64,000 nucleotides of DNA from Pseudosporangium ferrugineum (lineage in GTDB: Bacteria > Actinomycetota > Actinomycetes > Mycobacteriales > Micromonosporaceae). The stretch is taken from the NCBI RefSeq assembly GCF_003002065.1, contig NZ_PVZG01000016.1, positions 124,001 through 188,000 of the forward strand. The letters run 5' to 3'. The number at the start of each line of letters is the position of its first letter. The stretch's first letter is position 1. Positions 1-8,157 of the stretch are shown in pieces. The notes below the pieces were generated by a model, which did no database searches, was not told the origin of the DNA, and worked only from the letters and a program-made list of their open reading frames with translations. Made by a program: the position numbers and the translations under genes.

Positions 1-230
1 ATCTCGGTGGGGAAGGCCGCGTAGTAGCGCAGGGCGATCGCCACCTGAGCGGACGTCAATCCGGTGACGCCGCCGAGGGCCGCGAGGAGCGCGTCCGGCT
101 CGACCTCGGGATCCTCGTCGCGGATGGCGTTCAGCGCCGCCACCACCACCTCCCACACGTCGGGGCCGCCGGCGAGCGCCGCCCTGCGGCCGGTCGGCCC
201 CGGCCGGAAGATGACGCCCGGATGCGTCAT
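1..230 (-). CDS. Antitoxin-like hypothetical protein, partial (3' end outside window)
   Basis: The minus-strand frame is open from an ATG at 230 to the window edge and encodes at least 76 residues beginning MTHPGVIFRPGPTGRR, followed by LAGGPDVWEVV and ALRYYAAFPTEI. I remember this pattern from small actinobacterial proteins that resemble DUF433-type antitoxins and sit beside PIN-like (DUF5615) toxins. That link is from memory and cannot be checked here. The start codon overlaps the stop of the upstream TetR gene as ATGA, so the two are probably translationally coupled. A toxin gene, if present, would lie to the left of the window. Confidence 0.5.
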   Translation of the reverse strand, partial: MTHPGVIFRPGPTGRRAALAGGPDVWEVVVAALNAIRDEDPEVEPDALLAALGGVTGLTSAQVAIALRYYAAFPTE

Positions 231-826
231 GACTGCATCATGATCGCCCGCAGCGAGCCACCGGCCCGGAGGCCGTCCATCGTGATGGTCAGGAGGCGGG
301 CCGCCCGTGCGCGGTGGTCGTGCGGGTGGGCGACGGTGAAGATGCCGATCAGGCCCGCGGCGATGTCCTCGGCGGTGACGTCGGCGCGGAGGTCGCCCGT
401 CGCCCGGCCGGCGGCGAGGATCGCGTCGATGGCTTCGAACAACTGGGCCTGGGTGTGGGCGTGGGCGATCTCGCCGGACTCGATCATGGCGAGCAGCGTG
501 TCGAGCATGCCGTTCTTGGTGGCGATCCAGTCGCCGAACAGTTCCGCCCAGCGTCGCAACGCCTCGTGCGGTGGCAGTTCGGCGAGCAGTTCGCGGGCGC
601 CGTCGGTGAGGCGTTGGACCTGGTCCTGATAGACCGCGTCGACCAGTGATTCGCGGGTCGGGAAGTGGCGGTAGAGGGTGGCGATGCCGACCCCCGCCTC
701 GTGGGCGATCGCGCGCATCGACGGCTCGGTGCCGGACGCGGCGAAGGTGCGGGTCGCCACGGCGAGGAGCTGTTCGCGGTTGCGGCTCGCGTCGGATCGC
801 GGGCGGCGGCTCTTCTCCACGGTCAA
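227..826 (-). CDS. TetR/AcrR family transcriptional regulator
   Basis: A 199-residue repressor with an N-terminal helix-turn-helix around residues 30-60 (IAHEAGVGIATLYRHFPTRE), the usual TetR recognition helix, followed by an all-helical ligand-binding half. The likely start is a TTG at 826, about 11 bases after a GGAG; a GTG at 820 is an alternative. It is divergent from the quinone oxidoreductase gene at 906, and two near-identical inverted repeats lie between them. It therefore probably represses itself and that enzyme, with the enzyme's substrate or a related electrophile as inducer. The last codons overlap the next gene (ATGA). The target assignment is inference from position. Confidence 0.85.
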   Translation of the reverse strand: MTVEKSRRPRSDASRNREQLLAVATRTFAASGTEPSMRAIAHEAGVGIATLYRHFPTRESLVDAVYQDQVQRLTDGARELLAELPPHEALRRWAELFGDWIATKNGMLDTLLAMIESGEIAHAHTQAQLFEAIDAILAAGRATGDLRADVTAEDIAAGLIGIFTVAHPHDHRARAARLLTITMDGLRAGGSLRAIMMQS

Positions 827-845
827 AACGGATCACGCTCCGGTT
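826..845. promoter_or_regulatory. Candidate TetR operator O1
   Basis: Half-sites AAACGGA (826-832) and TCCGGTT (839-845) are separated by 6 bases and differ from perfect symmetry at one position. It overlaps the TTG start of the TetR gene and lies exactly 40 bp from a second copy at 866-885. Confidence 0.7.
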
Positions 846-865
846 GTGCTACGTTGGCGGCAGTC

Positions 866-885
866 AAACGGAGCATAGTCCGTTT
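866..885. promoter_or_regulatory. Candidate TetR operator O2 (perfect inverted repeat)
   Basis: AAACGGA (866-872) and TCCGTTT (879-885) are perfect inverted repeats with a 6-base spacer, about 20 bp before the GTG of the oxidoreductase gene. The architecture is the same as the site at 826-845. The position suits repression of both divergent genes. Confidence 0.75.
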
Positions 886-905
886 CGTGCTGCCGGAGGA
901 ACCAC

Positions 906-1862
906 GTGAAACAGCAAGAACAGAGCCGAGCGATCCAGTTCGAGGCGTTCGGCGGACCTGAGATGCTGAGACTCCGCGACGTTCCCGCCCCGAGGGCCGG
1001 CGCCGGCCAGATCCGCGTACGGGTCACCGCGGCCGGGCTGAACCCGATGGACTGGTTCATGACCTCCGACGCCGCGACCGCCGCGCGATTCGGGCTGAGC
1101 CTGCCGTGCGGGTTCGGCACCGATTACGCCGGAGTCGTGGACCGGGTCGGCGCCGGCGTGACCGGGTTCGCCGAGGGCGACCGGGTGTTCGGCGGTGCGC
1201 TGTCCCGCGCGGTCGCCGACCACGTCGTCATCGACGTGGGCGGCACGATCGCGGTGGGCGGCGACGCGCACCGCACCCCCGACGGTGTCGACGACCGCAC
1301 CGCCGCCACCCTGGCCATCGCGGGCCGCACGGCCACCGCCGCCCTCGCCGCCGTCGGCCACGGCGGCGGACTCGGCCCCGGCGACACACTGCTCGTCGGC
1401 GGGGCGGGAGGCGGCGTCGGGGTGTTCGCCGTGCAGCTCGCCCGTCTCGCGGGCGCCCGGGTGATCGGGACGGGATCGGCGGCGTCGGCCGATGCCCTGC
1501 GCGCGCTCGGGGCCGAGCCGGTCACCTACGGCGAAGGCCTGGCCGACCGGGTCCGCGCCCTGGCACCCGGCGGCGTCACCGCGGCCGTCGACCTGCACGG
1601 GGCGGAAACGGCGCGGGTGGCCCGGGAACTCGGCGTGCCCGACGAGCGGATCAGCACGATCGCGGTGCGGATCGACGGAATCGCCGGAGCCAACGGCGCC
1701 GACGCCGCCCCGGGTGCCCTCGAGGAGATCGCCGGCCTGATCGCCGCGGGACGGCTCCGGGTGCCCCTGGCGGCGACGTTCCCCGTCGAGCGGATCCGCA
1801 CCGCGGTCGAGCTCCAGGCCGCGCGGCACGTGCACGGCAAGATCGTCGTCGACCTCCGGTGA
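906..1862 (+). CDS. NADP-dependent alcohol dehydrogenase/quinone oxidoreductase family protein
   Basis: A 318-residue medium-chain dehydrogenase/reductase of the quinone oxidoreductase branch. The N-terminal GroES-like fold carries FGTDYAGVVDRVGAGV, and the Rossmann fold carries the cofactor loop VGGAGGGVGVFAVQLA near residue 165. No structural or catalytic zinc cysteines are seen, as expected for the QOR type. These enzymes reduce quinones or alpha,beta-unsaturated carbonyls with NADPH in the cytoplasm. GTG at 906 is preceded by GGAGGA with 5-base spacing. The gene is divergent from a TetR gene with two shared operators, which suggests an inducible detoxification function. The substrate cannot be read from the sequence. 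Confidence 0.85.
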   Translation: MKQQEQSRAIQFEAFGGPEMLRLRDVPAPRAGAGQIRVRVTAAGLNPMDWFMTSDAATAARFGLSLPCGFGTDYAGVVDRVGAGVTGFAEGDRVFGGALSRAVADHVVIDVGGTIAVGGDAHRTPDGVDDRTAATLAIAGRTATAALAAVGHGGGLGPGDTLLVGGAGGGVGVFAVQLARLAGARVIGTGSAASADALRALGAEPVTYGEGLADRVRALAPGGVTAAVDLHGAETARVARELGVPDERISTIAVRIDGIAGANGADAAPGALEEIAGLIAAGRLRVPLAATFPVERIRTAVELQAARHVHGKIVVDLR

Positions 1863-1888
1863 CGCCCTCCGGATTTAAGCTCGTCCCG

Positions 1889-1932
1889 GCACGGAGAAAG
1901 CGGGGCCGGTGAGGGGCCCCGCTTCTCCGTGC
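1889..1932. terminator. Bidirectional hairpin terminator
   Basis: An inverted repeat of about 19 bp (GCACGGAGAA... paired with ...TTCTCCGTGC, with one extra A in the left arm) lies between the convergent oxidoreductase and GH92 genes and can serve both. Confidence 0.75.
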
Positions 1933-1945
1933 GATCGGGTACGCG

Positions 1946-4900
1946 TCAGGCGAGCGTCACCGCGTACACCTGGAATCTCGGATCGTTCGGGAGGGTGACC
2001 GACCGGATCTGCTTGCCCGCCGCGATCGGTAGCGACGCCGCGAACAGGCTCACCGGCGGCCCGTCGACGCCCTGGCCCGCCTTGATGCGGTGGGGCATGC
2101 CGAGCACCGTCGTCGTGCCCGGGGCCGGGCTGCCGCACCAGTCGGCGATCGTCACGGTGGCCGGGGCCGACGTGCCGTCCGTGTAGCCGAGGGTCAGGGC
2201 CGCGGTGACCGGGCCGTTGTGGGTGGCGGCGACCAGCTTGACCGCGCCGTGGGTTCCCGCCGGGAGGAGCAGGGACTGGCCGCGGGCCTGGACGAAGTTC
2301 TTCGCCGTGCCGCTCGGGTCGGGCGCCTCGTAGGTGACGCCCTCCCAGGTGACCGGGCCCGCCGGGGGCAGCAGGGCGGCGTCGTAGCTCCAGCCGCCGC
2401 CGTCGAAGTTGCCCTCATCGGACGCCGCGACCGTGGCCGTACCGTCGTTGTTGCGTTCGGCGGTGAGGTCGATCCGGCAGGTGTCGCCGCCCGCGGCCGC
2501 GCAGGTGGTCGGGGCCGCCACCGCGATGGTCGCGGACCGTTCGACCGTGTTCGCCCCGGGGGCACCGGCCTTGACCGTCACCTTGTACGCCCCCACCGCC
2601 GTCCCGGGCGGCGCCTGCACGGTGACCGTGTACGTCGCGCCGATCGGCAGGTGGCGGGTCACCAGGACCTTCGGGAGCTTCGGGCTGATCGTCACCTTCC
2701 AGCCGGCGGGCGCCGTCGCCGTGACCCGCGGGGCGATGGCGAGCGGGGCCTGGCCGACCACGTCCATCTCGAAGGTCGCCTTCTGCGCGGTGGGCGCGCC
2801 GGCCGGGAGGGCCGCGCTCGCCGGTCGCAGGGTCGCGTCGACGTGGGTACGCCCGTCCGCCGGCGCCCTGTTGACCGACGGCGGCTGGTCCGCGACCGAG
2901 GTGCCCCACGACGACGGGCTGGTGCCCACGGTGTGCGCGAGGGTGCCGCCCCGGGCGATCTGCGACCAGTCGACCCAGCTCTTGGCCAGGTTCCTGCCGT
3001 TCAGCCGGACCCGCTGGATGTAGCGGTTGTCGTCCGAGACGCCCGGGGCGGTGATCGTGAGGGTGGAACCGCCCGTGCGCACCTTCGCCGACGGGAACTG
3101 CGGGCTGGAGACGGCGAGGAAGTTCGCGCCGCTCATGGTCGGATACAGGCCGAGCGAGGAGAAGACGTACCAGGCGCTCATCGTGCCGAGGTCGTCGTTG
3201 CCGGTCATGCCGTCGGGGCCGGTGGTGAAGAGCGTCATCGCGGCCCGCACGACGGTCGCGGTCTTCGCCGGGTCGCCCGCCCAGTGATACATGTACGGCG
3301 CCAGCAGGTCGGGCTCGTTGTTCGGGTTGTACGTGGCCTTGGCGTAGTAGTCGTACGGGCTGGCGATCCAGTCCGTGCGCGCGGTGCCGGCCGGGTCGGT
3401 GAGCAGCTTGTCGTAGACGAAGAACCGGTCGAGGCGCTTCTCCGTGGCCGCCCGTCCGCCCATGAGCTGGACGAGCCCGGCCGGGTCCTGCGGCACCAGC
3501 CACTGGTACTGGTTCGCGCCGCCCTCGTGGAACTGCTGCGACGCGGCGACCGGGTCGTACGGCGTGAGCCAGGTCCCGTCGGTGGTCCGCGGCCGGAACT
3601 GCTGGATCGACGAGTCCCACAGGTTGCGGTACCACTGGCCGCGCCCGGCGAAGAGCTTCGCGTCGGAGGTCTTGCCGAGCCCCTTCGCCATCAGGGCCAG
3701 GGAGGCGTCGGCGGCCGCGTACTCGAGGGTGGCCGAGGCGGGGTGGACGCAGTCGTTGTCGCCGCCCTTGTGGACGCAGTCCTTGCCGAGCTCGAGCCCG
3801 GACGGGATGTAGCCGCGCTCGGCGTAGTAGTCCTGCCCGGTCCGCCCGTTGTACGGCGAGTCCGCCGGCGGCTGGGCGGTGGCGTTCTTGCGCAGCAGCG
3901 CGTACGCCTCCTCCTCGTGCCCGGCGAGCAGGCCCTTCGACCATGCCTCGACCAGGAACGGGGTGACCGGGTCACCGGTCATGATGTTGGTCTCGCTGTT
4001 CGCCAGCGCCCAGCGGGGCAGCCATCCGCCGTCGCGGCCGATGGCGACGACCGACAGCGCGACGTCGCGGGCCACGTCCGGGGCGAGCAGTTCCAGCAGC
4101 TGGTTCTGCGGCCGGTACGTGTCCCACAGCGAGAAGTTCTGGTACGGCGTGTAGCCCTCGGCGGTGTGCACCTTGCGGTCGAAGCCGACGTAGCGCCCGT
4201 CGACGTCGCCGGCCACGTTCGGGTGCAGCAGCGAGTGGTAGAGCGCGGTGTAGAACGCGCTGCGCCGCTCGGCGGGGCCGCCGCCGATCCGGATCCGGTC
4301 GAGCTCGTCGACCCACGTCTGCCGCAGCCGGGCCCGCGTGGCGTCGAAGTCGTACGAGTCGCCGGTCTCGGCCGCGAGGTTCTTCCGCGCGCCGTCCGAG
4401 CCCGTGTACGACAGCGCCACCTTGACGACCACGTCGCGGTCGGTGCCGGCGTCGAAGGTGACGAAGGCGCCGTTGCTGCCGCCGCCGGCCGCGTCGCGCG
4501 AGTCCTTCGAGATGGCCGAGCCGCGCCAGGTGCCGAAGGAGGCGAACGGGCGGTCGAAGCTGGCGGTGAAGTAGACGGTGTGGTCGTCCTTGCCCGCGCA
4601 GAAGTTGCCGGCGCGCACGCGGCCCTCGACCGTACGGTCGCCGACGACGTGGATCTCCGAATCGAACACGTTCTGGTTGGCCTTGCCGGTGTTGAACAGC
4701 ACGTTGGCCTCGCCGGTGGCCGGGAACGTGTAGCGCTGCCACCCGGTCCGCGGCGTCGCGGTCAGCTCGGCCTTCGTCTGGTACTTGCTCAGGCCGACCC
4801 GGTAGTAGCCGGGCGAGGCCTCCTCGTCGGCGTGCGAGTACGGCGACCGGTACGCGTCCGGGTCGACCGTGGTGACCGCCCCGGTCGTCGGCAGCATGGG

Positions 4901-5188
4901 CAGTTCGCCCGCCACGCCGCAGCCGACGCCGGACAGGTGGGTCTGGCTGAAGCCGTAGATGCTGTTCTGCTGGTAGTCGTAGCCGCCCTGGCCGCCCGTG
5001 TCGGGGCTGACCTGGACCATGCCGAAGGGCGCACTGGCGCCCGGGAAGGTGTTGCCGAAGTTCTGCGTGCCCACGAAGGGGTGCACCAGGTCGACCGGCG
5101 CCGGCTCGGCGGCGGCCGCGGGGTTCGCGTGCAGCACCGCGGCGGTCACGAGCAGGGCGGTCGAGGCCGCAAGGAACCGACGGGTCAT
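1946..5188 (-). CDS. Secreted GH92 family alpha-mannosidase
   Basis: A 1080-residue exported glycosidase. A Sec signal peptide (MTRRFLAASTALLVTAAVLHA, cleavage after AAA near residue 27) is followed by the GH92 N-terminal region (DLVHPFVGTQNFGNTFPGA). The (alpha/alpha)6 catalytic domain carries GNDDLGTMSAWYV near residue 660, a segment characteristic of this family. After about residue 780 come beta-rich modules resembling NEW3/Ig-like domains of glycosidases. GH92 enzymes are calcium-dependent exo-mannosidases, mostly alpha-1,2, acting on fungal or glycoprotein mannans. A perfect LacI-type palindrome lies 33 bp upstream. The gene is monocistronic, facing the oxidoreductase tail to tail. Linkage specificity is not predictable from the sequence alone. 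Confidence 0.93.
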   Translation of the reverse strand: MTRRFLAASTALLVTAAVLHANPAAAAEPAPVDLVHPFVGTQNFGNTFPGASAPFGMVQVSPDTGGQGGYDYQQNSIYGFSQTHLSGVGCGVAGELPMLPTTGAVTTVDPDAYRSPYSHADEEASPGYYRVGLSKYQTKAELTATPRTGWQRYTFPATGEANVLFNTGKANQNVFDSEIHVVGDRTVEGRVRAGNFCAGKDDHTVYFTASFDRPFASFGTWRGSAISKDSRDAAGGGSNGAFVTFDAGTDRDVVVKVALSYTGSDGARKNLAAETGDSYDFDATRARLRQTWVDELDRIRIGGGPAERRSAFYTALYHSLLHPNVAGDVDGRYVGFDRKVHTAEGYTPYQNFSLWDTYRPQNQLLELLAPDVARDVALSVVAIGRDGGWLPRWALANSETNIMTGDPVTPFLVEAWSKGLLAGHEEEAYALLRKNATAQPPADSPYNGRTGQDYYAERGYIPSGLELGKDCVHKGGDNDCVHPASATLEYAAADASLALMAKGLGKTSDAKLFAGRGQWYRNLWDSSIQQFRPRTTDGTWLTPYDPVAASQQFHEGGANQYQWLVPQDPAGLVQLMGGRAATEKRLDRFFVYDKLLTDPAGTARTDWIASPYDYYAKATYNPNNEPDLLAPYMYHWAGDPAKTATVVRAAMTLFTTGPDGMTGNDDLGTMSAWYVFSSLGLYPTMSGANFLAVSSPQFPSAKVRTGGSTLTITAPGVSDDNRYIQRVRLNGRNLAKSWVDWSQIARGGTLAHTVGTSPSSWGTSVADQPPSVNRAPADGRTHVDATLRPASAALPAGAPTAQKATFEMDVVGQAPLAIAPRVTATAPAGWKVTISPKLPKVLVTRHLPIGATYTVTVQAPPGTAVGAYKVTVKAGAPGANTVERSATIAVAAPTTCAAAGGDTCRIDLTAERNNDGTATVAASDEGNFDGGGWSYDAALLPPAGPVTWEGVTYEAPDPSGTAKNFVQARGQSLLLPAGTHGAVKLVAATHNGPVTAALTLGYTDGTSAPATVTIADWCGSPAPGTTTVLGMPHRIKAGQGVDGPPVSLFAASLPIAAGKQIRSVTLPNDPRFQVYAVTLA

Positions 5189-5220
5189 CCAAACCTCCGG
5201 TTAACGACGTCATCGTCCGG

Positions 5221-5234
5221 TGACAACGTTGTCA
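5221..5234. promoter_or_regulatory. LacI-type operator of the GH92 gene
   Basis: TGACAACGTTGTCA is a perfect 14-bp palindrome with a central CG, the usual form of LacI-family operators. It lies 33 bp upstream of the GH92 start. A TTGACA (minus strand, 5255-5250) just upstream can be the -35 element, so a bound repressor would block the promoter. No adjacent LacI gene is present. Confidence 0.7.
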
Positions 5235-5387
5235 CGTGCCAGAGACACCTGTCAATGATCCACGGGCTATCGCTTGGGACACGCCTTTGGCCGGACCGAA
5301 CCCCTCAAGTTCGGGTCCCGGCCATCCGATCACCGGGGAAGCAGCCGTCCGCCCGGGCCGGCTCCCCCGCCGACCGGAGATCAGCTG

Positions 5388-8132
5388 ATGCCACCCACCT
5401 CGCCGGCGGCCGCGTACGTGCTGCGCGGGTGGGCGCGCCTGTGCGTGGCGGTGGCCGTGGTGGTGGCCGCCTTCGGCGTCGTGCTCAGCACCGGGGCGGG
5501 CGGCCCCGGGACGTCGGAGACCATCTCGAACCTGGGTCTGTGCGCCGCCGCCGTCGCCGCCGCGATCGTCTGCCTGGTGCGGGCCGGGACGCACCGGGGG
5601 CGGCTGCGCGCCGCGTGGGGGCTGCTGGGGCTCGGCGTGCTGTCGTGGGCCTCCGGCCAGATGTGCGCGGTCTGGCTGGACACCTTCACCGGCTCGGTGC
5701 CGCTGCCGTCGCAGGCCGACGTCGGCTACCTCGGCATGATCGTGCTGACCTCGGCCGGGCTGCTGGTGCTGCCGGTTGCCGCCCAGACGCCGGCCAACCG
5801 GGCCCGCAGCGTCCTCGACGGGCTCATGGTGGCCTTCTCGCTGATGCTGATGGCGTGGATCTTCGTGGTGGAGCCGATCCTCGACGCCGGCGGGGACAGC
5901 GCGCTCGCCCTCTACGTCAGCCTGGCGTACCCGCTCGGCGACGTCGTCATCGTCACCATCGTGGTCTACATGCTGGCCCTGCAACGCCGCCGCGGACGGA
6001 CCTTCGCGCACCTCGCGCTCGTCGGCGCCGGCACCGTGGCCTTCGCCGTCTCCGACATCGGGTACGCGTACCTGAACCTGATCGGCGGGTACAGCTCGGG
6101 CGGGGTGACCGACATCGGCTGGTTCGCGGGCTTCTCGCTGATCCTGCTCGCCGCCGCGCGCCCGGTGACCGCCGGCCCGGACGAGCCCGCACCGGCCGGC
6201 GAGGGCAGCCAGCCCTTCGGCGTGCTGCTGCCGTACGTGGCCGTGGTCGCCGCCCTGATCACCAGCGTCGTGTGGTTCGCCCGCACGGGGCAGAACAGCG
6301 CGTTCGTGGCGTACACCCGCTCGACGCTCATCCTGCTGATGGTCGGCCGCCAGCTGCTGACCCTGCGGGAGAACCGCAGCCTGACCAGCGACCTCGAGGC
6401 CCGGGTCGCCGCCCGCACCGCCGAGTTGTCCGCCAGCGAGCAGCGGTTCCGCGCCCTGGTCCAGCACAGCTCCGACGTGGTGACCGTGGTCGGCCCCGAC
6501 ACCGAGGTGCTCTACCAGAGCGAGTCCGTGCGGCGCGTGTTCGGCTTCCCGGCGCAGGTGCTCACCGGCCGCCGCCTGACCAGCGTCCTCGACGCCGACT
6601 CCGCCGTCCGGCTCGCCGACGCCCTGCGCTCGGTGAGCAGCCGCCCGTACGCGACGACGGTTCTGGAACTGACCGTCCGGCACCGCGACCGCCGGCTGCG
6701 TCAGGCCGAGATCACCGTCACCAACCTGCTCACCGACCCCAACGTGGGCGGGCTCGTGCTCAACACCCGGGACATCAGCGAGCGCAAGGAGCTCCAGGAA
6801 CAGCTGGTGCACGAGGCGTACCACGACGCGCTGACCCAGCTCGCCAACCGTGCCCTGTTCCGCGAACGCGTCGCCGAGGCGCTGGAGCAGCGCGGCGACG
6901 ACGGCGACGTGACCGTGCTCTTCCTCGACCTCGACGGGTTCAAGGAGGTCAACGACAGCCTCGGCCACCTCGCCGGCGACAAGCTCCTGGTGCAGGTCGC
7001 CGACCGGCTGCGCGGCTCGGTGCGCGAGGGGGACACGGTGGCCCGCTTCGGCGGCGACGAGTTCGCCGTGCTGATCCGCTCCGAGCTCGGCGCGGACGAG
7101 GCGGAGGGCCTGGCCCAGCGGATCGTCGACGGCCTGCACGAGCCGTTCCGGATCGACGAGCGGGAGCTGCACGTCCGCGGCAGCGTCGGGCTGGCGGCGT
7201 ACGCGGCCCTCGGACCCGGCGACGGCGCCGACGCGGCGGAACAGCTGATGCGCAACGCCGACCTGGCCATGTACCGGGCGAAGACCAGCGGCGGCAGCGG
7301 CTTCGCGGCGTACGACCCGCAGATGCTGGCCGGCCTGGTCGAACGCCTCGAGCTGGAGGCCGACCTGCGCCTCGCGCTGACCCGCGGCGAGCTCAAGGTG
7401 CACTACCAGCCCACCATCGACATGGCGGACAGCAGCGTCGTCGGGTTCGAGGCGCTCGTCCGCTGGCAGCACCCGGTCCGCGGGCTGATCTCGCCGATGG
7501 ACTTCATCCCGCTCGCCGAGGCCACCGGCCTGATCGTGCCGCTCGGCCGCTACGTGCTCACCGAGGCCTGCCGCCAGGCCATGGAGTGGGCGCGGGAGAG
7601 CGGCCGGCCGCCGGTCAAGATGGCCGTCAACGTCTCGGTACGCCAGTTCGACCGCACCGACCTCGCCGCGGTCGTCCGCGAGGTGCTGACCGGGACGGGC
7701 ATGCCCGCCGACCGGCTGTGCCTCGAGATGACCGAGAGCGTGCTGATGACCGACACCGAGGAGAACCTGGCCCAGCTCGTCCACCTCAAGGCGCTCGGCG
7801 TCACCCTGGCGATCGACGACTTCGGCACCGGCTACTCCTCGCTGGCCTACCTGCGCCGCTTCCCGGTGGACACCCTGAAGATCGACCGGTCGTTCGTGGA
7901 GCGGCTCGGCGGGCAGTCCGACGACGCCGCGCTGGCCGGCACGATCGTCCAGCTCGGACAGAGCCTCGGTATGACCACCGTGGCCGAGGGCATCGAGGAG
8001 TACGGCCAGCTCGCCGCCCTGCGCGCGATGGGCTGCGAGTTCGCCCAGGGCTTCTACTTCTCCCGCCCGGTGCCCGCCGGGGAGGCCGGCCGGCTGCTGC
8101 TGGAGGGCGCCGGCGTCCGCCCGGCAGCCTGA
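5388..8132 (+). CDS. Membrane bifunctional diguanylate cyclase/phosphodiesterase (PAS-GGDEF-EAL)
   Basis: A 914-residue c-di-GMP enzyme. About nine hydrophobic helices fill residues 10-330, followed by a PAS-like domain (about 350-460). The GGDEF domain has an intact GGDEF at 555-559 and an allosteric I-site RxxD at 546-549, exactly five residues earlier. The EAL domain has EAL at 688-690 and a DDFGTGYSS loop. Both active sites look intact, so it may make as well as degrade c-di-GMP, with synthesis feedback-inhibited. ATG at 5388 is chosen because GGAGA lies 7 bases before it; the frame extends further upstream without a good start. A decarboxylase follows 25 bp downstream on the same strand. 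Confidence 0.93.
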   Translation: MPPTSPAAAYVLRGWARLCVAVAVVVAAFGVVLSTGAGGPGTSETISNLGLCAAAVAAAIVCLVRAGTHRGRLRAAWGLLGLGVLSWASGQMCAVWLDTFTGSVPLPSQADVGYLGMIVLTSAGLLVLPVAAQTPANRARSVLDGLMVAFSLMLMAWIFVVEPILDAGGDSALALYVSLAYPLGDVVIVTIVVYMLALQRRRGRTFAHLALVGAGTVAFAVSDIGYAYLNLIGGYSSGGVTDIGWFAGFSLILLAAARPVTAGPDEPAPAGEGSQPFGVLLPYVAVVAALITSVVWFARTGQNSAFVAYTRSTLILLMVGRQLLTLRENRSLTSDLEARVAARTAELSASEQRFRALVQHSSDVVTVVGPDTEVLYQSESVRRVFGFPAQVLTGRRLTSVLDADSAVRLADALRSVSSRPYATTVLELTVRHRDRRLRQAEITVTNLLTDPNVGGLVLNTRDISERKELQEQLVHEAYHDALTQLANRALFRERVAEALEQRGDDGDVTVLFLDLDGFKEVNDSLGHLAGDKLLVQVADRLRGSVREGDTVARFGGDEFAVLIRSELGADEAEGLAQRIVDGLHEPFRIDERELHVRGSVGLAAYAALGPGDGADAAEQLMRNADLAMYRAKTSGGSGFAAYDPQMLAGLVERLELEADLRLALTRGELKVHYQPTIDMADSSVVGFEALVRWQHPVRGLISPMDFIPLAEATGLIVPLGRYVLTEACRQAMEWARESGRPPVKMAVNVSVRQFDRTDLAAVVREVLTGTGMPADRLCLEMTESVLMTDTEENLAQLVHLKALGVTLAIDDFGTGYSSLAYLRRFPVDTLKIDRSFVERLGGQSDDAALAGTIVQLGQSLGMTTVAEGIEEYGQLAALRAMGCEFAQGFYFSRPVPAGEAGRLLLEGAGVRPAA

Positions 8133-8157
8133 CCACACCGACGCCCGGAGGACCCGC

